Below, piece after piece: positions 24,975 to 34,614 of a DNA stretch of 64,000 nt. This DNA comes from Niastella caeni. Its GTDB lineage: Bacteria > Bacteroidota > Bacteroidia > Chitinophagales > Chitinophagaceae. Position 1 is the stretch's first letter. Every line of letters begins with the position of its first letter. Below the pieces are notes generated by a model, which was not told where the DNA came from, made no database searches, and worked only from the letters and a program-made list of their open reading frames with translations. A program made the position numbers and the translations under genes. The stretch is from contig NZ_STFF01000001.1 in the NCBI RefSeq assembly GCF_004834005.1, positions 1,239,347 to 1,303,346 of the forward strand, read 5' to 3'.

Positions 24975-26783
24975 ATGACATCACAGGAATTTCAACATAT
25001 TGCCTCTACTTTACCGGTTGATCCCGGTATTTATAAATATTTCGACTCGGCGGAGACCTTGCTGTACGTAGGTAAAGCAAAAAATCTCCGCAAGCGGATC
25101 AGCTCCTATTTTACCAAAACGTTTACCTCTTATAAAACACATGAGCTGGTTCAGCGTATAAAGCGCATAGAGTTTACCATTGTTCCCAGCGAACAAGATG
25201 CCTTCCTGCTGGAGAATTCGCTGATAAAACAGTTTCAGCCGCGTTTTAACATCAACCTGAAAGATGATAAAACGTATCCCTACATTGTTATCAAAAAAGA
25301 GCACTTCCCCCGGGTTTTTCTTACCCGCCGCAAGATCAACGATGGTTCCGAATACCTGGGCCCTTTTACCTCGGTAGCCAAAGTGCGCGAGCTGCTCGAT
25401 TTTGTAAAGGCCAACATTCAATTGCGCACCTGCAAACTGAACCTTACCCCGGCCAACATAAAAAAGGGAAAGTTCAAAGTATGCCTTGAATACCACCTCG
25501 GCAATTGTAAAGGCCCCTGCGAAAGCCTGCAAACCGAAGAAGAATATGCAGAAGGCCTGCAACAGTTAAGGAATATCCTGAAAGGCAACCTGAGCCCTGT
25601 TATACAGCATTTCAAAAAGGAAATGAAGTCGGCCGCAGAAAACATGGCCTTTGAAAAAGCCCAGATACTTTATAAAAAAATAGAGCACCTTGAACAGTAC
25701 CAGGCCCGCTCGGTGATCGTTAGCAGGCACCTGGGCAATGCCGATATATTTTCCATTCTGCGCGATGGCGATACAGCCTATACCACCTACCTGATGATGC
25801 AGAACGGCACCATTGTTCAAACCCATACTTCGCAATGGGAAACCCATCTCGACGAACCTATTGAAGAAGTTTTATCGTTTGCGGTAGCCCAACTTCGCTC
25901 AACGTTTAACAGCCTGTCGCCCGAGATCATCGTTCCTTTTGAAATAGAATACGCCGAGCCGGAAATTATTGTTACCGTACCGAAGGCCGGCGACAAAAAG
26001 AAACTGCTGGATATGGCGGCACTGAACGTGAATTATTTCAAGGAAGAGATCAGGCAGCGGAAAATGCTGAAGCTGGATGGCAAGGACGATTCAACGCGTA
26101 AAAAGGTGCTGGAGCAATTGCAGCACGACCTGCAGCTACCGCTTGTACCTGTTCATATTGAATGTTTCGATAACTCCAACTTCCAGGGTAGTTACCCGGT
26201 ATCGGCCATGGTTTGCTTTAAAGAGGGCGTGCCCAGCAAACCCGATTATCGCCATTTTAACGTAAAAACCGTGCAGGGCATCAATGACTTTGCCACTATG
26301 AAAGAAGTGGTTACCCGGCGTTATAAGCGGTTACAACTGGAAGCGCAGCCATTTCCGCAACTGGTGATCATCGATGGCGGTAAAGGGCAACTGGGCGCCG
26401 CACTGGAAGGCATTCGCGAACTGGGCTTACAGGGACAAATGACGGTTGTGGGCCTGGCAAAGAATGAAGAGGAGATATTTTTCCCGGGCGATCAGGAATC
26501 GGTAAAGCTGCCTTATAACAGCGACAGCTTAAAACTGATCCGTTCCATACGCGATGAGGTGCATCGCTTTGGCATTACCTTCCACAGAAAGAAACGTAGC
26601 CAGGGAACTTTCAAGAATGAATTAGAGCAAATAAAAGGCATTGGAAAGAACACGGCTGAACAACTGTTGAAAGAATTCAAATCGGTGAAACGGGTTAAGG
26701 AATTAAGCCTCGAAGAGTTGGTTGCAGCGGTAGGAGTTGCTAAAGCTACATTGATAAAGAATTATTTTAAAAGTGATGAGTAA
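24975..26783 (+). CDS. uvrC: Excinuclease ABC subunit C
   Basis: The 602-residue UvrC makes the dual incisions in nucleotide excision repair. The N-terminal GIY-YIG nuclease domain has PGIYKYF and LLYVGKAKNLRKRISSYF (residues about 17-50) and the catalytic Glu in LLENSLIKQFQPRFN. A UVR helical hairpin binding UvrB is near 205-240, and the RNase H-like second nuclease begins near HIECFDNSNFQGSYPV (about 393). The C-terminal helix-hairpin-helix is at LEQIKGIGKNTAEQLLKEF (about 550). Length is normal. Four Cys in the 150-185 region (RTCKLNL, KVCLEYHLGNCKGPCE) match the iron-sulphur or zinc site of UvrC proteins. Confidence 0.96.
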   Translation: MTSQEFQHIASTLPVDPGIYKYFDSAETLLYVGKAKNLRKRISSYFTKTFTSYKTHELVQRIKRIEFTIVPSEQDAFLLENSLIKQFQPRFNINLKDDKTYPYIVIKKEHFPRVFLTRRKINDGSEYLGPFTSVAKVRELLDFVKANIQLRTCKLNLTPANIKKGKFKVCLEYHLGNCKGPCESLQTEEEYAEGLQQLRNILKGNLSPVIQHFKKEMKSAAENMAFEKAQILYKKIEHLEQYQARSVIVSRHLGNADIFSILRDGDTAYTTYLMMQNGTIVQTHTSQWETHLDEPIEEVLSFAVAQLRSTFNSLSPEIIVPFEIEYAEPEIIVTVPKAGDKKKLLDMAALNVNYFKEEIRQRKMLKLDGKDDSTRKKVLEQLQHDLQLPLVPVHIECFDNSNFQGSYPVSAMVCFKEGVPSKPDYRHFNVKTVQGINDFATMKEVVTRRYKRLQLEAQPFPQLVIIDGGKGQLGAALEGIRELGLQGQMTVVGLAKNEEEIFFPGDQESVKLPYNSDSLKLIRSIRDEVHRFGITFHRKKRSQGTFKNELEQIKGIGKNTAEQLLKEFKSVKRVKELSLEELVAAVGVAKATLIKNYFKSDE

Positions 26784-26784
26784 A

Positions 26785-26943
26785 AGCTGAAGTAAGAAGT
26801 AGGCGGTAAGAAGATAATAAAAAAGGTGAGCTCGCTATTATTAGCAAAGCTCACCTTTTATATTTTAAACTTACTAATAACATCTGCTTTTAATCATGAG
26901 GTCTATGAGGCCTGAAGTATAGTTATCTTCTTACTTCTTACAT
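26785..26943. repeat. Terminator-centred dispersed repeat (family 1, copy 2, inverted)
   Basis: This is the inverted counterpart of 19817-19945. The 31-bp core differs at only two positions, and both outer arms are conserved. About 30 extra bases separate stem and outer arm on one side. Confidence 0.8.
26821..26859. terminator. Bidirectional terminator between uvrC and gldN
   Basis: AAAAGGTGAGCT pairs with AGCTCACCTTTT. It has the same stem as the gpmI/ctaD terminator and again lies between convergent genes. Confidence 0.88.
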
Positions 26944-27223
26944 CGTATACCTATATTCGAAATATTCCAAATTTATTCGTGCCTTACTTCGATGAACCAC
27001 ACGGCTACTAACATTCATAACAGGTATAAAAACAAAAAAGGGGCCCGGATAGACATCCAGCCCCGTTTTTAAAATCCAATATCCTATGAAAAACCATTGT
27101 AAAAATAGTGAATCGGGATCACAAAACAATACCTATATGTGGGTATTTTTAAAAAATTCTTGATATAATGTTTATACAGTGACTTCATTCTTATGATGTT
27201 TTGCAATCACGAAAGGCATCAAA
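26944..27223. other. Rest of the uvrC-gldN convergent gap
   Basis: About 280 bp, A+T-rich, between terminator-like hairpins. A 25-codon open frame from ATG 27086 exists but lacks supporting features. A short inverted repeat (AATACC...GGGTATT) lies near 27126-27149. A small RNA is possible but unproven. Confidence 0.4.
27035..27070. terminator. Hairpin with flanking A and T runs
   Basis: AAAAAAGGGGC pairs with GCCCCGTTTTT (one bulged G) around a 15-nt loop. It lies in the uvrC-gldN gap and could terminate in either direction. No gene of its own is evident. Confidence 0.6.
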
Positions 27224-27261
27224 CTAAAAAGGGTATCGTAAAAATACGATACCCTTTTTAG
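27224..27261 (-). terminator. Terminator of the gldKLMN operon
   Basis: A perfect 17-bp stem (CTAAAAAGGGTATCGTA with its complement at 27245-27261) encloses a 4-nt AAAA loop. It begins 24 bases past the gldN stop. Confidence 0.92.
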
Positions 27262-27284
27262 TTATAGTTATATTCAACTTTACG

Positions 27285-28316
27285 TTAGTAAGACCAAAGG
27301 TCCTGTTCGTAGTTAAATATCCGCTCCTTCATATTCTCGCCTTCTAACAGCGCCAGGATTGGATCTTTTACATACATTTTGATAAACTCATCGTTGGGGT
27401 TGTTCACCGTTGATTTGATGATACGGCTCGCAAACATGCGGCTTTCAAACAACTCTTCCCAGCTTTGACGGGCGCCAAAGTTTTTACCATTGTACACCTC
27501 GTGTTTAGCAAAGATAGGTCTCAGATCGGGGTAGTATACCCAGAAGATGGGGGTAACATCGCGGAAAGAGCCATCATCATTGGTAATGGTCTTCAGCGGG
27601 GCGATTCCCAGAATACGCACCTGCATACGCGAAGATTCTTTATCGAATACCCAGTCTTCCTTGAGCCAGAATCTTTCTATTTTATCGGGATTGAACTCAT
27701 TTACGATGATAGTATCACGCATCAAACCTTTGGAACCATCAGGGTCTTTAGCCAAATCGGGAACCGATATAACTTGTGGTTGACCAACCAGCCCTTTAAC
27801 GATCTCCTGGAAAGGTAAAGGAGTGGTAAACCGGTCGTCCTCGGGAGAGAAAGCGGTAATACTGTCGTTTTTAATAGCGTTCAGCAGGATGTAAATGAAC
27901 CGCTGGTTACCCAGGTCACCTTCTGCTTTGTAAACAAAAGGCAGGTTCATTTTTTCGTGTACATCTATCTCACGCCATACCCGTTGTATATACACGGCAT
28001 CATCTTCCCGTATGTGTTCGTACGCTAAAGGAATCCGGTCTTTAACCAGGTTACGCTCGATGGCGTTGTCGTTACGCAGCGATTTTTTGATCGGCGGAAT
28101 ATCCAACTTAGCCTCAGGTGGCGCTGGTTTTACAGTATCAACCGGCGGAGCAACTACTGCGGCAGTAGGTTTGTTCCTGCTGCGGTTGGCAGTACTTTTC
28201 TTCGCGGTGCGAACTGCTTTTTTACGGACAGGTTTTTTAGCCTGCGCTTCTACTGCTTCGGCAGTGAAAGCCATTACAGTCAGCAACAAACACAACTTTA
28301 TAATACGGTTCTTCAT
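27285..28316 (-). CDS. gldN: Gliding motility / type IX secretion protein GldN (PorN)
   Basis: The 343-residue periplasmic protein has a signal peptide (about residues 1-24) and a Lys/Arg-rich, Ala/Pro-rich segment (about 27-70) before the folded domain. The domain contains ADAVYIQRVWREIDVHEKMN-like DDAVYIQRVWREIDVHEKMN, WLKEDWVFDKESSRMQVRILGI and YYPDLRPIFAKHEVYN, typical of GldN. With GldK it forms the ring under the outer membrane in the type IX secretion system, which exports proteins bearing CTDs. It lies 24 bp after gldM and ends the gldK-L-M-N operon. Confidence 0.96.
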   Translation of the reverse strand: MKNRIIKLCLLLTVMAFTAEAVEAQAKKPVRKKAVRTAKKSTANRSRNKPTAAVVAPPVDTVKPAPPEAKLDIPPIKKSLRNDNAIERNLVKDRIPLAYEHIREDDAVYIQRVWREIDVHEKMNLPFVYKAEGDLGNQRFIYILLNAIKNDSITAFSPEDDRFTTPLPFQEIVKGLVGQPQVISVPDLAKDPDGSKGLMRDTIIVNEFNPDKIERFWLKEDWVFDKESSRMQVRILGIAPLKTITNDDGSFRDVTPIFWVYYPDLRPIFAKHEVYNGKNFGARQSWEELFESRMFASRIIKSTVNNPNDEFIKMYVKDPILALLEGENMKERIFNYEQDLWSY

Positions 28317-28340
28317 TTGTTCCCTGATTTAATATATTTT

Positions 28341-29921
28341 TTACTTGAGGGTAAAGTTCATACCCGGAATTTCACGCTTACGGCCATCAGGTCCTATAAC
28401 CTGGATAGCGTCGAAGAACACTCTTGAGCCAGGACCAACGCGAGAGATAAGGCTTGCAGCCTGACCGCTCCAGCGGTTGCCCTCATTAGTGTACTCCTGG
28501 TACAACTGAATAGGACCACCTACTGCACCAACTCTGTAGCTTAATACTTTGAAAGGAGCTTCGAAGTCGCTTTCTTCCAGTTTAGCAATTACAGCGCCGA
28601 TCGCTTTCAATTCGGCAGATGAAATGCTACCACCTTTTTTAGCACCAACGAATGCTGCTGGCGGAGGTAAGTATTTTAAACGCATGGGGAACTCAAAGTT
28701 CTTCCCGTTAGCATTTACTACGATCTTACCCATACCTGGTTTGCTGGGTTTTGCAATATAGCGGTCGCCACCAGCTCTTGAAATAGAACCATCGGCAAAG
28801 CTTACTTTGGTTTTTTCAGCACCTACGCTACCACCAGAGATGGTCAGCGGGTTATCTACACCAATATACAGTACGTTCATTTTTTCAAGGAACACAGATG
28901 CACCTGAAGGAACACCTACGGTATATTTTACTATTTCATTCTTTTCAGCTACAGTTCCGTCAGGCTTTGTATAACGGATCTTTACAGCTATTGAATGTTC
29001 GCCAGTACCGCTGGCAGTAGTTTTATAGATTGCTTTTCCACCAGTTAAAGCAATGGGGGAACCAGCGATTGAGATATCAGGTTTTGCGGCAGCGCTGAAG
29101 GCGCCTACACCGGCAGTGATCTCAATTTTATCGCCAGGCATTGCATATGAAGTGTTAGCCTGGGCGATAGCTTCGAACTCATCATAAACCAGTTTCACAG
29201 AACCAATTTGGTTGTGGCAATAGTCAACGATTTGAGCTTCAGCATTTTTAACGTCATTCTGGAATTTGCTCAGAATGGTTAAAGCGGCAATGGCAGGAGT
29301 CATGTGAAAATAACTTGTGGTCCAGCCAGTAGCATCATTTGAATATGATTTGCCGGTTTTTGATTGAGGTACGTTCAGGTCAACAGGAATTGAGTGGTTG
29401 AACGTTTCAATATCTTTTTTCAACTGATTTTGGAAAGTTGGGTTATCAGCAAAGTCTTCTACTTTCAATACACCTACAACCTGCTTTTTGAATTCACCCA
29501 GCTTGGCATATAATTCTTTACCTTTTCCTTTGGTATCCATTAAACGGGTGGCTGCATCGAGGTTATCAGCGTTGATTTCCGCCTTGCCATCCTTTTCATG
29601 GGTTCCGGCTTCTGTTTCAAGCTGTTTCTTCAGATCTTCAATATAACTGAATATATCGGCTGATAATTTCTTTACTTCCTCAGCTTTAGGCGCCCAGATA
29701 GCAGCTTTAGCTTTGGTTTGATCATCTTTTAATTTATCAGCGAATGACTGATAAGTGACCTTATTTTTTTCAGTAATTACGTCGTTAGATTTTGTAATAC
29801 TGTTATTTACTGTAACGAAGGCATTGAGGATTTCTGATGATACGTTGAGTGCCAGCAGGGCTGTTAGCACCAGGTACATCATATTGATCATCTTCTGCCT
29901 AGGCTCTTTAGGTAAAGCCAT
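28341..29921 (-). CDS. gldM: Type IX secretion motor protein GldM (PorM)
   Basis: The 526-residue protein begins with MALPKEPRQKMINMMYLVLTALLALNVSSEIL, a short cytoplasmic tail and one membrane helix (about 10-30). A helical periplasmic D1 domain (to about 225) and beta-rich D2-D4 domains follow (for example the YAMPGDKIEITAGVGAF and NPLTISGGSVGAEKTKV regions). GldM dimers form the rotating shaft driven by GldL and reach the GldK/GldN ring. Length agrees with F. johnsoniae GldM. It is preceded by gldL (84-bp gap) and followed by gldN. Confidence 0.97.
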   Translation of the reverse strand: MALPKEPRQKMINMMYLVLTALLALNVSSEILNAFVTVNNSITKSNDVITEKNKVTYQSFADKLKDDQTKAKAAIWAPKAEEVKKLSADIFSYIEDLKKQLETEAGTHEKDGKAEINADNLDAATRLMDTKGKGKELYAKLGEFKKQVVGVLKVEDFADNPTFQNQLKKDIETFNHSIPVDLNVPQSKTGKSYSNDATGWTTSYFHMTPAIAALTILSKFQNDVKNAEAQIVDYCHNQIGSVKLVYDEFEAIAQANTSYAMPGDKIEITAGVGAFSAAAKPDISIAGSPIALTGGKAIYKTTASGTGEHSIAVKIRYTKPDGTVAEKNEIVKYTVGVPSGASVFLEKMNVLYIGVDNPLTISGGSVGAEKTKVSFADGSISRAGGDRYIAKPSKPGMGKIVVNANGKNFEFPMRLKYLPPPAAFVGAKKGGSISSAELKAIGAVIAKLEESDFEAPFKVLSYRVGAVGGPIQLYQEYTNEGNRWSGQAASLISRVGPGSRVFFDAIQVIGPDGRKREIPGMNFTLK

Positions 29922-30005
29922 GGGTTAGGTTTTTCTAGTTTAAACAATTGTGTTTCACTAATCTGATTGCATTTACATGGGTAACAGGATATGGACTACC
30001 CCTGA

Positions 30006-30773
30006 TTAACGACCCTGCATGGCAGTGAGCATGTTACCATAGATGGTATTCAGGTGGCTCAGGTTACCTGCCAGTTTAGAGATCTGTTCGTGAGCTTTCT
30101 TAGCATCATCTACGCTACCTTGCATGGTTTGAGAAGCCTGCACCAGGTTACCGTAGAAGCTGTTCATAGCTTTCAGGTGGTTGTTGGTATCCTGTAACTC
30201 CAGTTCATAAATTGCATTCAGTGAACCTAAGTTTTTGGTCAATACCTGTACTTGCTCGTGGAATTGTTTTGTGCTGTCAGCAGCAGAGTTAAAGCTGGAA
30301 ACAGTAGAAGCAGCGCCTTGGTAAACGTTCTTCATTTGATCCAGAGCAACAGTAACTTCTTTTGTTTTTGCTGTGTAATCGGCAGTAGTTTTAACTACAT
30401 CAGAAACATCAGCTATATTATTTACAGTAGAACCTAATTTTTTGAAACCATCGCTTAAACGGGCCAGGTTAGCAGGTGTAATATCTGCTTCGTGGAACAT
30501 TTGATCCATTTTGTCGATAGCGGGATTTCCTGAAGAGGCGCCACCGGCTAATTTTGGTAATGCTTCAGCAATAGCATGCATTTCTGATCCGGGAGGGGGT
30601 AAAAATGCGTATACAACGAAAATAACTGCTTCGGTAATAAGACCTGCCGTTAAAAAGAAATCAGCGAGGGCCTGGTGAGTAATTTTTTGCCAGGCACCGA
30701 AGATAACGACAGCAGCACCCATACATACGATTACGTTTACCAGTCTTTCAGTAGATTTAGAAACTCCAGCCAT
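30006..30773 (-). CDS. gldL: Type IX secretion motor protein GldL (PorL)
   Basis: The 255-residue inner-membrane protein has two N-terminal helices (about 11-28 and 35-58). A Glu inside the second (E48, in LITEAVIFVVYAF) aligns with the proton-channel glutamate described for GldL. A proline turn (LPPPGSEM) follows, then a long helical cytoplasmic domain with many Gln/Asn/Ser heptads (about 90-255). Five GldL subunits surround the GldM dimer and convert proton flow into rotation that powers type IX secretion and gliding. It is the second gene of the gldK-L-M-N operon. Confidence 0.97.
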   Translation of the reverse strand: MAGVSKSTERLVNVIVCMGAAVVIFGAWQKITHQALADFFLTAGLITEAVIFVVYAFLPPPGSEMHAIAEALPKLAGGASSGNPAIDKMDQMFHEADITPANLARLSDGFKKLGSTVNNIADVSDVVKTTADYTAKTKEVTVALDQMKNVYQGAASTVSSFNSAADSTKQFHEQVQVLTKNLGSLNAIYELELQDTNNHLKAMNSFYGNLVQASQTMQGSVDDAKKAHEQISKLAGNLSHLNTIYGNMLTAMQGR

Positions 30774-30908
30774 AACTTTAATTTTTAATTTTTAGAAAAC
30801 GGGTTTTCAATAGGGATGAGAGAATAAGATTCCAGTTTGATTTTGTTGTTAAATCAATCTCCAATAAAACGGATTAGCCGTTAAAAAATTTTACTCGTAA
30901 ACAAAATT

Positions 30909-32189
30909 TTAACGTTTCTTCTGCATAGCAGGTAAATCAATTACACAGCGGAAGCCAATGTAAGACTTAGCCGTATCCATGTATTCATAATTACGGGTGC
31001 TCGTTTGAAGGAAGAAACCTACATCTTTCCAGCTACCACCGCGAATTACCTTACGTTTCATACGTGGAGGATCATCGTCTTTGGCATCAAAACGGATGTC
31101 AGGGTTCATATCATGTTGGAAATTGTAAGAGCCTTCGTAGAACAGAGAAGAAGTCCACTCAGCTACGTTTCCTGACATGCAATACAAACCAAAATCGTTT
31201 GGCCAGTAAGCATCTGCACGGGCAGTATAGAAAGCGCCATCTTCAGGATAGTTACCACGGCCGGGTTTGAAGTTGGCCAGTAAGCAACCTTTTCTGTTTC
31301 TCAGATAATAGTTACCCCAGGGGAACATTGATTGAGAACGACCGCCACGGGCAGCATATTCCCACTCAGCTTCTGTTGGTAACCGGAAATCTGATTCGGT
31401 AGGTTTTTTCTTAGATTCCAGGTAAGAATTAAGATAGTGTGTTCTCCATTCGCAGAATGCAGTAGCCTGTTTCCAGTTTACACCTACAACGGGATAGTTA
31501 CCGAAAGCAGGGTGATTGAAATACCGCTTGGTCATTGGTTCGTTATAAGAATAACTGAAATCACGGATCCAAACCAGGGTATCAGGATAAATAGGTACAT
31601 TCTTTTTTATGATGAACTGAGAACGGGGTCTGCCAACATTTTCTCTGGAAGCAGCCTCTTTCAGCTCAAATTTTTCCGAATGGTATATTAATTTAGAAGG
31701 ATCGATCTCTTTTTTGCCAAAAACCCGGTTTTCAGGCGACAGGATCAACTGGTCGATCTTTTCGATAGTTGCCTTGTCTTCCCATTTAATGGTTTTTGCC
31801 TTCTTCCAGTCTATGCTAAAAGTACCATCCTGTTCTTTACCGTACTGAAGCAGGGTGGCACCAATGGAGTCGCGAACCCATTGCACAAACTGACGATATT
31901 CGTTGTTTGTGATCTCGGTGGCGTCCATCCAGAAACCATTAATAGAGATTTGCTTGTTGCGGGCAGTGTAAGCGTAGTTAACGTCCTCATCACTGGGCCC
32001 CATGTGGAAAGTTCCTGGTGGTATGTAAACCATGCCCGGAGGCTTGGTCATACTGTATTTGGGCGCCGCTGATACGCCATGTAGCTGGCCGTCGTTGGGC
32101 GCTCCTTTTGAGGATTTTCCTACTTTGCCACATCCAGTAGCGATCATGGCCACCAGTGCTGTTAAGGCGGATAGGTTCTTCATTTTCAT
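30909..32189 (-). CDS. gldK: Gliding motility lipoprotein GldK (PorK), FGE-sulfatase fold
   Basis: I start at 32189, which gives a lipoprotein signal with lipobox IATGC (Cys20); the 16 upstream codons are unlikely to be translated. The mature protein has the formylglycine-generating-enzyme fold: PPGTFHMGPSDEDVNYAY near 52-69, WMDATEITNNEYRQFV near 82-97, and a C-terminal RLPTEAEWEYAARGG and GNVAEWTSS...VIRGGSW block. GldK is thought to be structural, not catalytic, forming the outer-membrane ring with GldN. A good promoter lies immediately upstream, and the first gene position fits operon control. gldJ is not present in this window. Confidence 0.96.
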   Translation of the reverse strand: MKMKNLSALTALVAMIATGCGKVGKSSKGAPNDGQLHGVSAAPKYSMTKPPGMVYIPPGTFHMGPSDEDVNYAYTARNKQISINGFWMDATEITNNEYRQFVQWVRDSIGATLLQYGKEQDGTFSIDWKKAKTIKWEDKATIEKIDQLILSPENRVFGKKEIDPSKLIYHSEKFELKEAASRENVGRPRSQFIIKKNVPIYPDTLVWIRDFSYSYNEPMTKRYFNHPAFGNYPVVGVNWKQATAFCEWRTHYLNSYLESKKKPTESDFRLPTEAEWEYAARGGRSQSMFPWGNYYLRNRKGCLLANFKPGRGNYPEDGAFYTARADAYWPNDFGLYCMSGNVAEWTSSLFYEGSYNFQHDMNPDIRFDAKDDDPPRMKRKVIRGGSWKDVGFFLQTSTRNYEYMDTAKSYIGFRCVIDLPAMQKKR

Positions 32190-32208
32190 AATATTAAAGG
32201 GTATTGGG

Positions 32209-32239
32209 CAAAAATAATGTTTTACCGACTTCATCACAA
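32209..32239 (-). promoter_or_regulatory. Bacteroidota-type promoter of gldKLMN
   Basis: On the minus strand a TTG (32237-32239) is followed after 20 nt by TATTTTTG (32209-32216), matching the -33/-7 consensus. The predicted transcript starts only 10-20 nt before the gldK ATG. Confidence 0.7.
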
Positions 32240-32337
32240 GAATAGAATTTATTTTTTAAAACTGCAATTACGTGATATAAGCTCTCATGTAAACGATCCC
32301 GGAAATTGGATTATTGTATCGCCAAAATTTTAAATTT

Positions 32338-34419
32338 TTACACATTTTTCAGAAGACGGATCAGGTCGCTTACTTTGTTTACAGGCGCGCTACACTGGTA
32401 GTTCTTACATAAGTAAATTTGCGTATCAGGGGATGATGGTTTATTGGCAAGTAGGGGTAAATCATTATTTGCTGCCGAAGCAGATTGTACTACCCGGAAT
32501 GGGATAAATTGCTGTAAAAGCTCCCGTCTGACAGCGTCAGCATCCTTTCCAATAATAGCTATTTCTGCAACTCCCCCCACAATAGAAAGTATCATGGTTG
32601 CCCAAACGCCAAAAGAACCCGGATAGCGGTGCACAGCCTGTTGAAGCCCTGCACACATTTTTATGGCTCGTTCTCTCCACCCGCTCAAATCAAACACAAC
32701 GCCTATATACTGCAAATTAAAAGCCATTATTGCGTTTCCGGAGGGAATAGCGCCATCATACACTTCTTTTTTACGCACAATTACGTCCTGCTGGTCTTTG
32801 TTGGTATAAAAGAAATAACCGGTCTCTTCCTCGCTGAACCTCTCCATTACCCACTCTGTTAATGATTTTGCCTTATACAGATAATCGGCATTACCCGAAA
32901 TCTCCTGTAATAGTATCAGCGCCTGAATTAAATACGCATAATCATCCAAAAAGGCAGGGTACCTGGCTACATTTTTTTTGTATGTGTGAAAAAAATTCAA
33001 TCCGTCCCGGGTAAATCGCTCCCAAATAAAATCCATGTTCTCCCGGGCCACCTGCTCATATCGCGAATTTCCAAATGTACTGTACGCCTTACTGTAAGCA
33101 CAATTCATCAACGCGTTCCAACCCAGCAATATTTTATCATCCAGCAATGGACGAATGCGGTTTTCGCGCTGCTGTAACAGTTTTTCCCGGCATTGTTGCA
33201 ACAGCTCCTGAAGCGATCCTTCCGATATATTTTTTTCAAGCGCGAAGGCTTCCAGTGGTTTACGTATATTCAGAATATTTTTATGTTCCCAGTTTCCGCC
33301 TTCGGTAACATCATAAAATTCACAAAACAGGGCGGCATCTGCCTGCAATACCTGCTCTATCTCTGCTTTGTCCCACACATAAAACTTCCCTTCTACCCCT
33401 TCACTATCGGCATCCAGGGCTGAGTAGAACCCGGCCTCCCCCCAACCCGTTGGGAGGGAGTTACGGCAGTATAATTCCCTTTCTACAAAAGCCAGGGTTT
33501 CTTCAACCGCTTGTTTATACAAGGGTTTTTGGGTCAACTGCCACGCATCACAAAGCGCCATAACCAATAACGCGTTATCGTATAACATTTTTTCAAAATG
33601 CGGAACCAGCCATTCCCTGTCGGTTGAGTACCGGGCAAAGCCACCGCCGAGGTGATCGTACAGGCCTCCCTGGATCATCTTGTCTAAACTCAGGCAGGCC
33701 TGTTGTAACGCCTGCTCGTTCTTTGTTTGATGATAATACCGAAGCAAATACCCAATTGTAAACGTTTGTGGAAATTTGGGGGCATTCCCAAAACCGCCCT
33801 CCTGTTTATCGGCCGTGCTCATGATGTTGGCGAACATCGTATCGGCTTTCTCCTTCGAAAAAAGTTCGTATATATTAATATCACCTTCCAGGGCCTGTTG
33901 CCCGAATGCGTTGCTCTGGTTAATATACCCGGTTAAATTAGTAGCCTGCGCATCTATGTCGCTTCGCTTTTCGGCCCAGGCATTGGCAACGCCTGCCAGC
34001 ACATCTGTCCAGGAAGGCCGGTTGTGAATGGCTCTTGGCGGGAAATAGGTACCGCCATAAAATGGCCGGCCATCGGGGGTTAGGAACACGTTCAGGGGCC
34101 AGCCGCCGCTGCCGGTCATGGCCTGAATGGCATCCATATAAATATGGTCAAGGTCGGGCCGCTCTTCGCGATCGATCTTGATATTGATAAAATACTCGTT
34201 CATGATGGCGGCCGTTTCCTCATTTTCAAAGCTCTCCTTCTCCATCACATGGCACCAGTGACAGGCAGCATACCCGATGCTTACCAGTAAAGGCTTGTCT
34301 TCCTGCTTTGCTTTGTTAAGTGCTTCATCGCCCCAGGGATACCAGTCAACCGGGTTATGGGCATGTTGCAACAAGTAAGGACTTGTTTCCTGGGCTAGTT
34401 TATTGGTATATTTTGCCAT
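32338..34419 (-). CDS. DUF255 thioredoxin-domain protein (YyaL/SSP411 family) with an in-frame palindromic insertion
   Basis: The 693-residue protein starts at 34419 ([20 protein letters not shown]). The 39-codon upstream extension comes from repetitive non-coding DNA. An N-terminal thioredoxin-like domain (to about 165) has [13 protein letters not shown] near the family's CxxC-like site, and the rest is an alpha/alpha barrel resembling N-acylglucosamine 2-epimerase/cellobiose-epimerase folds ([26 protein letters not shown]). The biochemical function of the family is unknown. Around residues 319-329 (DNA 33433-33463) there is an insertion, [10 protein letters not shown], where relatives continue straight to [13 protein letters not shown]. 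The same peptide pattern (LPTxW) is encoded by the repeat in cobU. Confidence 0.9.
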   Translation of the reverse strand: MAKYTNKLAQETSPYLLQHAHNPVDWYPWGDEALNKAKQEDKPLLVSIGYAACHWCHVMEKESFENEETAAIMNEYFINIKIDREERPDLDHIYMDAIQAMTGSGGWPLNVFLTPDGRPFYGGTYFPPRAIHNRPSWTDVLAGVANAWAEKRSDIDAQATNLTGYINQSNAFGQQALEGDINIYELFSKEKADTMFANIMSTADKQEGGFGNAPKFPQTFTIGYLLRYYHQTKNEQALQQACLSLDKMIQGGLYDHLGGGFARYSTDREWLVPHFEKMLYDNALLVMALCDAWQLTQKPLYKQAVEETLAFVERELYCRNSLPTGWGEAGFYSALDADSEGVEGKFYVWDKAEIEQVLQADAALFCEFYDVTEGGNWEHKNILNIRKPLEAFALEKNISEGSLQELLQQCREKLLQQRENRIRPLLDDKILLGWNALMNCAYSKAYSTFGNSRYEQVARENMDFIWERFTRDGLNFFHTYKKNVARYPAFLDDYAYLIQALILLQEISGNADYLYKAKSLTEWVMERFSEEETGYFFYTNKDQQDVIVRKKEVYDGAIPSGNAIMAFNLQYIGVVFDLSGWRERAIKMCAGLQQAVHRYPGSFGVWATMILSIVGGVAEIAIIGKDADAVRRELLQQFIPFRVVQSASAANNDLPLLANKPSSPDTQIYLCKNYQCSAPVNKVSDLIRLLKNV
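33433..33463 (-). repeat. In-frame palindromic element (half copy) in the DUF255 gene
   Basis: Read with the gene, CCCTCCCAACGGGTTGGGG matches the left half of the cobU element (CCCTCCCGACAAGTTGGGA) at 16 of 19 positions. It is translated in the same frame as in cobU, giving SLPTGW against ALPTSW. Confidence 0.65.
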
Positions 34420-34614
34420 AAGGCACAAGGTAATGATTAAGCCGTAAGCGGTAAGCCGTAAGCGGTAAGCTAAAAGCCGAATACAGTTGCGGGCCGCACG
34501 CCTGCGTGCGGAATACCTCATAAAGTAAAAAGGCACCCCAATAAACCGAGATACCTTCTAATTATTTGTATTGCTTAATAGCTTACAGCCTAAGGCTTAA
34601 AGCCTGTATTTAAC
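34420..34614. repeat. Tandem and palindromic micro-repeats between DUF255 gene and hemD
   Basis: A 14-bp unit (GCCGTAAGCGGTAA) occurs twice in tandem at 34441-34468, and a hairpin CCGCACGC-CTG-CGTGCGG lies near 34495-34512. No gene is present. Confidence 0.55.

Noticed and set aside
27086..27163. 25-codon frame between two terminators after uvrC
   Set aside because: It has no hydrophobic or charged pattern, and no promoter could be identified.
32338..34419. DUF255 protein as a classical thioredoxin reductase partner
   Set aside because: The CHWC-type site and epimerase-like barrel match the YyaL/SSP411 family; no reductase domain is present.
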